Shown here: positions 23,564 through 26,839 of the stretch, piece by piece
Position numbering within the stretch: position 1 is the first letter of the stretch
How the letters are laid out: every line of letters starts with the position of its first letter
NCBI GenBank assembly: GCA_017539885.1
Contig: JAFYCC010000094.1
Location: 1-26,839 of the forward strand
Source of the DNA: Oscillospiraceae bacterium
Lineage (GTDB): Bacteria > Bacillota_A > Clostridia > Oscillospirales > Oscillospiraceae
Reading direction: 5' to 3'
DNA length: 26,839 bases
Program-made: the position numbers and the translations under genes
Notes under the pieces: model-generated
Told to the model about the DNA's origin: nothing
Seen by the model: the letters and a program-made list of their open reading frames with translations, nothing else
Databases searched by the model: none

Positions 23564-25042
23564 ATGACAGAAAAAACCTATATTGCGATCGATCTCAAGA
23601 GCTTCTACGCCTCCGTCGAATGCAGGGAACGGGAACTGGATCCGCTGACTACCAATCTGGTCGTTGCCGACATCAGCCGCACGGAGAAAACGATCTGCCT
23701 GGCCGTCACGCCGTCGCTCAAAGCTTTAGGGATTTCGGGCAGGGCGAGACTGTTTGAGGTCGTGCAGCAGGTAAAGACCGTGAACGCAAGGCGTCTGGCA
23801 AAAGCGCCGGGACATGTATTTACCGGAAAATCATGCGATGCGCTCGAGCTTGCGCGCAAGCCGGGTCTGGAACTGGATTATATCGTGGCGACGCCGAGAA
23901 TGGCGTTCTATATGGATTACAGCACGCGGATCTACAGCATATATCTGAAATACGTCGCACCTGAAGATATACACGTGTATTCCATCGACGAAGTGTTCAT
24001 TGACGCGACCGCTTATCTTCGAACGACCGGCCTGAGCGCCAGAGAATTCGCCATGCGCATCATCCGGGACGTGCTGCTGACGACCGGCATCACGGCCACG
24101 GCCGGGATCGGCCCGAATCTCTATCTCTGCAAGATCGCCATGGACATCTGGGCGAAGCACATCCCGGCGGACAGAGACGGAGTGCGGATCGCGGAATTGG
24201 ATGAGAAGACCTATCGGAAACATTTGTGGTCGCACACGCCGATAACGGATTTCTGGCGCGTCGGACGCGGTTACGCGCGCCGCCTGAAAGAGCACGGGAT
24301 GACCACGATGGGCGATGTGGCGCGCTGCTCTGTGCAGAATGAGGAACTGCTGTACAGACTCTTCGGGGTCAACGCGGAACTGCTGATCGATCACGCCTGG
24401 GGCTGGGAGCCGGTCGGGATCGCGGACATCAAGGCCTACAGGCCGGAGAGCAACAGCCTGAGCGTAGGACAGGTGCTCGCAGAGCCGTACAGCGCCGAAA
24501 AGGGAAGGATCATCGTCCGCGAGATGGCCAACGGACTGGTCATGGACATGGTGGAAAAGGGAATGGTCGCCGATCAGGCGGAGCTCACTGTCGGTTACGA
24601 TGTGTCCAGCCTGACTCCAGAATTCGCAGGTACGGTTGTAACGGACTGGTACGGCAGGAAAGCGCCAAAAATGGCACACGGAACGGAAAACCTCGAAAGG
24701 CAGACATCCAGCACGAGGATCCTCGTTGACGCGGTGCTTCGCCTGTATGACCGCATCGTGGATGAGAAACTGCTTGTCCGGCGCATGTATGTCGTGTTCA
24801 ACCGCGTCGTACCGGCCGGAGAAGCAAAACGGGAATCCTTCCGGCAGTTGGATCTGTTTTCGGACGGTGAGACCGCTCAGGAAGAGGAGGACGCTGCGAT
24901 GGAGAAGGAGCAGCGCCTGCAGCAGGCCATGCTGAGCATTCGGAAGCGCTATGGGAAAAACTCAATTCTGCATGGAACCAGCTATCAGGAGGGCGCGACG
25001 GGACGGGACAGGAACCGGCAGATCGGAGGGCATAAAGCATAA
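23564..25042 (+). CDS. Y-family translesion DNA polymerase (UvrX/UmuC/DinB-like)
   Basis: Low-fidelity polymerase that copies past damaged bases. The 492-residue protein has the palm motifs YIAIDLKSFYASVE (metal ligand Asp10) and YSIDEVFID (Asp142 and Glu143), then the helix-hairpin-helix thumb (TPITDFWRVGRGYARRLKEHGMTTMGDVA) and a little-finger domain. Near the C-terminus QLDLFSD fits the beta-clamp-binding consensus QxxLF. The end, ILHGTSYQEGATGRDRNRQIGGHKA, resembles the UvrX subgroup, common on clostridial chromosomes and phages. The ATG at 23564 gives the normal N-terminus; an earlier TTG at 23534 lies at the predicted transcription start. Its stop overlaps the yolD start by one base. 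Confidence 0.92.
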   Translation: MTEKTYIAIDLKSFYASVECRERELDPLTTNLVVADISRTEKTICLAVTPSLKALGISGRARLFEVVQQVKTVNARRLAKAPGHVFTGKSCDALELARKPGLELDYIVATPRMAFYMDYSTRIYSIYLKYVAPEDIHVYSIDEVFIDATAYLRTTGLSAREFAMRIIRDVLLTTGITATAGIGPNLYLCKIAMDIWAKHIPADRDGVRIAELDEKTYRKHLWSHTPITDFWRVGRGYARRLKEHGMTTMGDVARCSVQNEELLYRLFGVNAELLIDHAWGWEPVGIADIKAYRPESNSLSVGQVLAEPYSAEKGRIIVREMANGLVMDMVEKGMVADQAELTVGYDVSSLTPEFAGTVVTDWYGRKAPKMAHGTENLERQTSSTRILVDAVLRLYDRIVDEKLLVRRMYVVFNRVVPAGEAKRESFRQLDLFSDGETAQEEEDAAMEKEQRLQQAMLSIRKRYGKNSILHGTSYQEGATGRDRNRQIGGHKA

Positions 25043-25467
25043 TGACAGAGACACATCTTTACGATGACATCATCGATCTGCCGCATCACGTCTCCGAGAA
25101 ACATCCGCCGATGGCCATGCGTGACCGGGCGGCACAGTTTTCACCCTTTGCAGCGCTGACCGGCTACGGCGCCGCTGTGGACGAGACAGCAAGGATCACG
25201 GACAGCCGGATAGAGCTTAGTGACGATGCGATCGCGGGCATAAACGATGTATTAAACAATTTGATGCAGGGGGATACGGTGCGGCTGGAATACTTTGTAC
25301 CGGATCATCGAAAAGCGGGAGGCACATACGTAATCTCGGAGGGGAGGATACGCAGCCTCAGGACGCAGGAGAGAGTGCTTGTCCTGACTGACGGGAATAC
25401 CATCCCCTTTGAGGATATCATCGCAATTGAAAAGGCTGCGGAAGAAGCGGCACGCGTGGAGGAATAG
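25042..25467 (+). CDS. YolD-like protein
   Basis: A 141-residue protein of the YolD-like family, normally encoded beside UvrX/UmuC-type polymerases. Typical features are the early MAMRDRAAQFSPFAALTGY motif and the C-terminal small barrel with SEGRIRSLRTQERVLVLTDGNTIPFEDIIAIE. The biochemical role is not established; it is thought to partner or regulate the polymerase because of constant linkage. TAATG overlap with the polymerase stop at 25040-25044 shows translational coupling. The next gene begins three bases after this one. Confidence 0.88.
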   Translation: MTETHLYDDIIDLPHHVSEKHPPMAMRDRAAQFSPFAALTGYGAAVDETARITDSRIELSDDAIAGINDVLNNLMQGDTVRLEYFVPDHRKAGGTYVISEGRIRSLRTQERVLVLTDGNTIPFEDIIAIEKAAEEAARVEE

Positions 25468-25470
25468 AGA

Positions 25471-26574
25471 GTGAAACAGAGCATAGACCTGCAGGAACAT
25501 ATAGCCAGAGGTGTTGACAGAATCGTCGCCGATACGCTGCGGGCTACGCTGCGTGACCCGAAGGAAAGCGCCTTCATGCTGAAGTTCGCGGCTGCTGCGG
25601 CAAAAGCGACGAAACGGCGGCTGGAACTGGAAAAGGAAGGGCTGCATGTTCCCTCGTTTCTGATCGCGAGCATCACGAGCAAATGCAATCTTCACTGTGC
25701 GGGATGCTACTCCCGCTGCAGCGAGGCTACGGTGGATGCCGCGCCGGTGAGACAGCTGAACGACGAGGAATGGAAACGCATTTTTGAGGAGGCGGAGTCT
25801 CTGGGCGTCAGTTTCATCATGCTGGCGGGCGGAGAGCCGCTGCTGCGTCCGGATGTCGTAGAGACTGCAGGACAGATGAAGAACCTGCTGTTCCCGATAT
25901 TCACCAACGGCACATTTATGGATGACGGTACTTTCGCTCTCCTGGACAGATGCCGAAACCTGATCCCGGTGCTGAGCATTGAGGGCGACCGCGAACTAAC
26001 CGACAGACGGCGCGGCGCAGGGGTATACGACAAGCTGATCGCCGCGATGGGAAAACTTCACGAGCGCAGCCTGCTTTTCGGCGCTTCGATCACGGTGACG
26101 ACCGAGAATAACAGACAGGTCGTCTCTCCGGAGTACGTACAGGGCCTGGCTGATCTCGGCTGCAGGCTTGTCATCTATGTCGAGTTCGTGCCCGTTACGC
26201 AGGAGGCAAGGCAGCTAGCGCCCGGCGACGATGAACGAAGGTATCTGCTTGAAGCGACACAGACGCTGCGGGAGCGTTTCCCCGAACTGATCGCGCTCGC
26301 GTTTCCGGGTGACGAGAAGGCGGACGGAGGCTGCATGGCGGCAGGAAGGGGATTCTTTCACATCAACTCCCATGGCGGCGCGGAACCGTGTCCGTTTTCG
26401 CCGTATTCGGACGTCAACGTCCGCGAACTCGGCGTTCGCGGCGCGCTGCGTTCGCCGCTGTTCCTTGCGCTTCGGGAAGGAGGGGCGCTTGACAATGATC
26501 ATGTGGGCGGCTGCGTCCTGTTTGAGCAGCGCGAACTGGTGGAACGTCTTCTGGCGGAAGAACCGGCAAGATAA
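25471..26574 (+). CDS. Radical SAM protein with SPASM-like C-terminal cysteines
   Basis: A 367-residue radical S-adenosylmethionine enzyme. The 4Fe-4S binding motif CxxxCxxC is at Cys72, Cys76 and Cys79, with an extra Cys83, preceded by a 60-residue helical N-terminal part. GGEPLLRPD (120-128) binds SAM. Three further cysteines at 288, 307 and 348 in a region reading GGCMAAGRG, EPCPFSPYSDVN and VGGCVLF suggest an auxiliary cluster of SPASM/twitch type. The substrate is unknown. The GTG start has GGAGG upstream inside the yolD end and lies three bases after its stop, so the gene is in the operon with the polymerase and yolD. It is the last gene before the structured RNA at the window end. Confidence 0.85.
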   Translation: MKQSIDLQEHIARGVDRIVADTLRATLRDPKESAFMLKFAAAAAKATKRRLELEKEGLHVPSFLIASITSKCNLHCAGCYSRCSEATVDAAPVRQLNDEEWKRIFEEAESLGVSFIMLAGGEPLLRPDVVETAGQMKNLLFPIFTNGTFMDDGTFALLDRCRNLIPVLSIEGDRELTDRRRGAGVYDKLIAAMGKLHERSLLFGASITVTTENNRQVVSPEYVQGLADLGCRLVIYVEFVPVTQEARQLAPGDDERRYLLEATQTLRERFPELIALAFPGDEKADGGCMAAGRGFFHINSHGGAEPCPFSPYSDVNVRELGVRGALRSPLFLALREGGALDNDHVGGCVLFEQRELVERLLAEEPAR

Positions 26575-26625
26575 GAGACGAGGATCCTTTCCGTTGCAAA
26601 AATCAAGTCAGAGAGAGCTGGACAA

Positions 26626-26839
26626 ATGAGCGTCAACCACCCGCCGCTTAACCTGACGGTATGAAGCGAGGGCTTGCTCCCGAAAACGAGAGAAGCCTGG
26701 TTGACTACCCTGAGTGCTTCGGGCACTACGTTATCTGAGTCATCACACCCGTGGACGTCCGCCCTAATCTGCGGCTCTGTGGCACAGGATCAAACAGTTC
26801 TGAGGGGTAGGAACAGCGTCCTGTGCGTAAAAAGCTCTC
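26626..26839 (+). ncRNA. Structured RNA resembling HEARO/omega RNA of an IscB-encoding ISC element, 5' part
   Basis: Starting right after an ATGA (26626-26629), GTCAACCA at 26632-26639 pairs perfectly with TGGTTGAC at 26698-26705 and closes a junction holding two hairpins: one with CGCTT/AAGCG pairing, and CTTGCTCCCG-AAAA-CGAGAGAAG. Then come AGTGC-TTCGG-GCACT (26713-26727) and CCGC/GCGG (26759-26774). TACCCT (26706-26711) pairs with AGGGGTA (26803-26809), and GCACAGGA (26782-26789) with TCCTGTGC (26819-26826). These last two cross, giving a pseudoknot. The topology (5' junction, then pseudoknot, at an ATGA) matches my memory of the HEARO RNA family, which is the guide RNA of IscB. An iscB gene would be expected past the right edge. 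A TnpB end on the other strand is the main alternative. Confidence 0.6.

Noticed and set aside
26499..26726. Minus-strand frame over the end of the window that could be the C-terminus of a tnpB gene
   Set aside because: The frame meets a stop a short way upstream (near 26789-26791), so a continuous TnpB is not supported here. The pseudoknot and 5' junction fit an IscB-type RNA on the + strand better. Not fully excluded, and listed as the main alternative.
1..26839. CRISPR arrays, tRNA or rRNA genes
   Set aside because: No regularly spaced direct repeats and no cloverleaf or rRNA-like sequence was recognised anywhere in the window.

Overview
The window is about 26.8 kb of GC-rich (roughly 58-60% by eye) Firmicutes-type chromosome, most likely an uncultured Clostridia member (Oscillospirales/Christensenellales-like). 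The reasons are the clostridial penicillin-binding protein-murE-mraY-ftsW-murG-ftsQ-ftsZ order, the rimP-nusA-ylxR-ylxQ-infB-rbfA-nrnA-truB-ribF order, strong sigma-A style promoters with 17-18 bp spacers, AGGAGG-type ribosome binding sites, a short clostridial diaminopimelate decarboxylase and a UvrX-like polymerase next to yolD. The placement is inference from gene content only.

Layout. (1) 1-7443, + strand: a reduced division and cell wall (dcw) cluster with the tail of a PASTA-containing PBP, murE, mraY, ftsW/spoVE, murG, ftsQ/divIB and ftsZ. murF, murD, murC, murB and ftsA are not in it. ftsQ and ftsZ each have a near-consensus promoter, and a strong terminator follows ftsZ. (2) 7444-7854: a 411-bp non-coding region with the ftsZ terminator, several hairpins, the rimP promoter and a terminator-like leader hairpin. 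(3) 7855-15652, + strand: a tightly packed translation/RNA operon (rimP, nusA, ylxR, ylxQ, infB, rbfA, nrnA, truB, ribF) with several stop/start overlaps, ending in a very strong bidirectional terminator. (4) 15671-18744, - strand: a three-gene envelope polysaccharide operon (glycosyltransferase 2, O-antigen-ligase-like polymerase, DUF4330-like membrane protein). (5) 18817-20722, + strand: lysA and an unusual def-like gene. (6) 20789-23475, - strand: an MFS transporter and a membrane HD-GYP protein. (7) 23499-26574, + strand: a Y-family DNA polymerase, a YolD-like protein and a radical SAM protein, in one apparent operon. (8) 26626-26839: a structured non-coding sequence running off the end. 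It folds on paper into an 8-bp closed three-way junction followed by a pseudoknot, and looks like the HEARO/omega RNA that precedes iscB in IS200/IS605-related ISC elements.

How it works together. MurE, MraY and MurG make lipid II, FtsW and the PBP polymerise and crosslink it, and FtsQ and FtsZ organise the septum. LysA lies elsewhere in the window but acts on the same meso-diaminopimelate that MurE adds. The second cluster links transcription elongation (NusA), initiation (IF2), 30S maturation (RimP, RbfA), tRNA modification (TruB), nanoRNA recycling (NrnA) and flavin synthesis (RibF).

Two essential genes, murE and lysA, are each broken by what looks like loss of one base in a short G or C run. 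This points to sequencing or consensus error rather than biology. The most interesting features are the RNA at the right edge, the radical SAM gene attached to the polymerase/yolD pair, the def-like protein lacking the motif-I glutamine, and the rimP leader.
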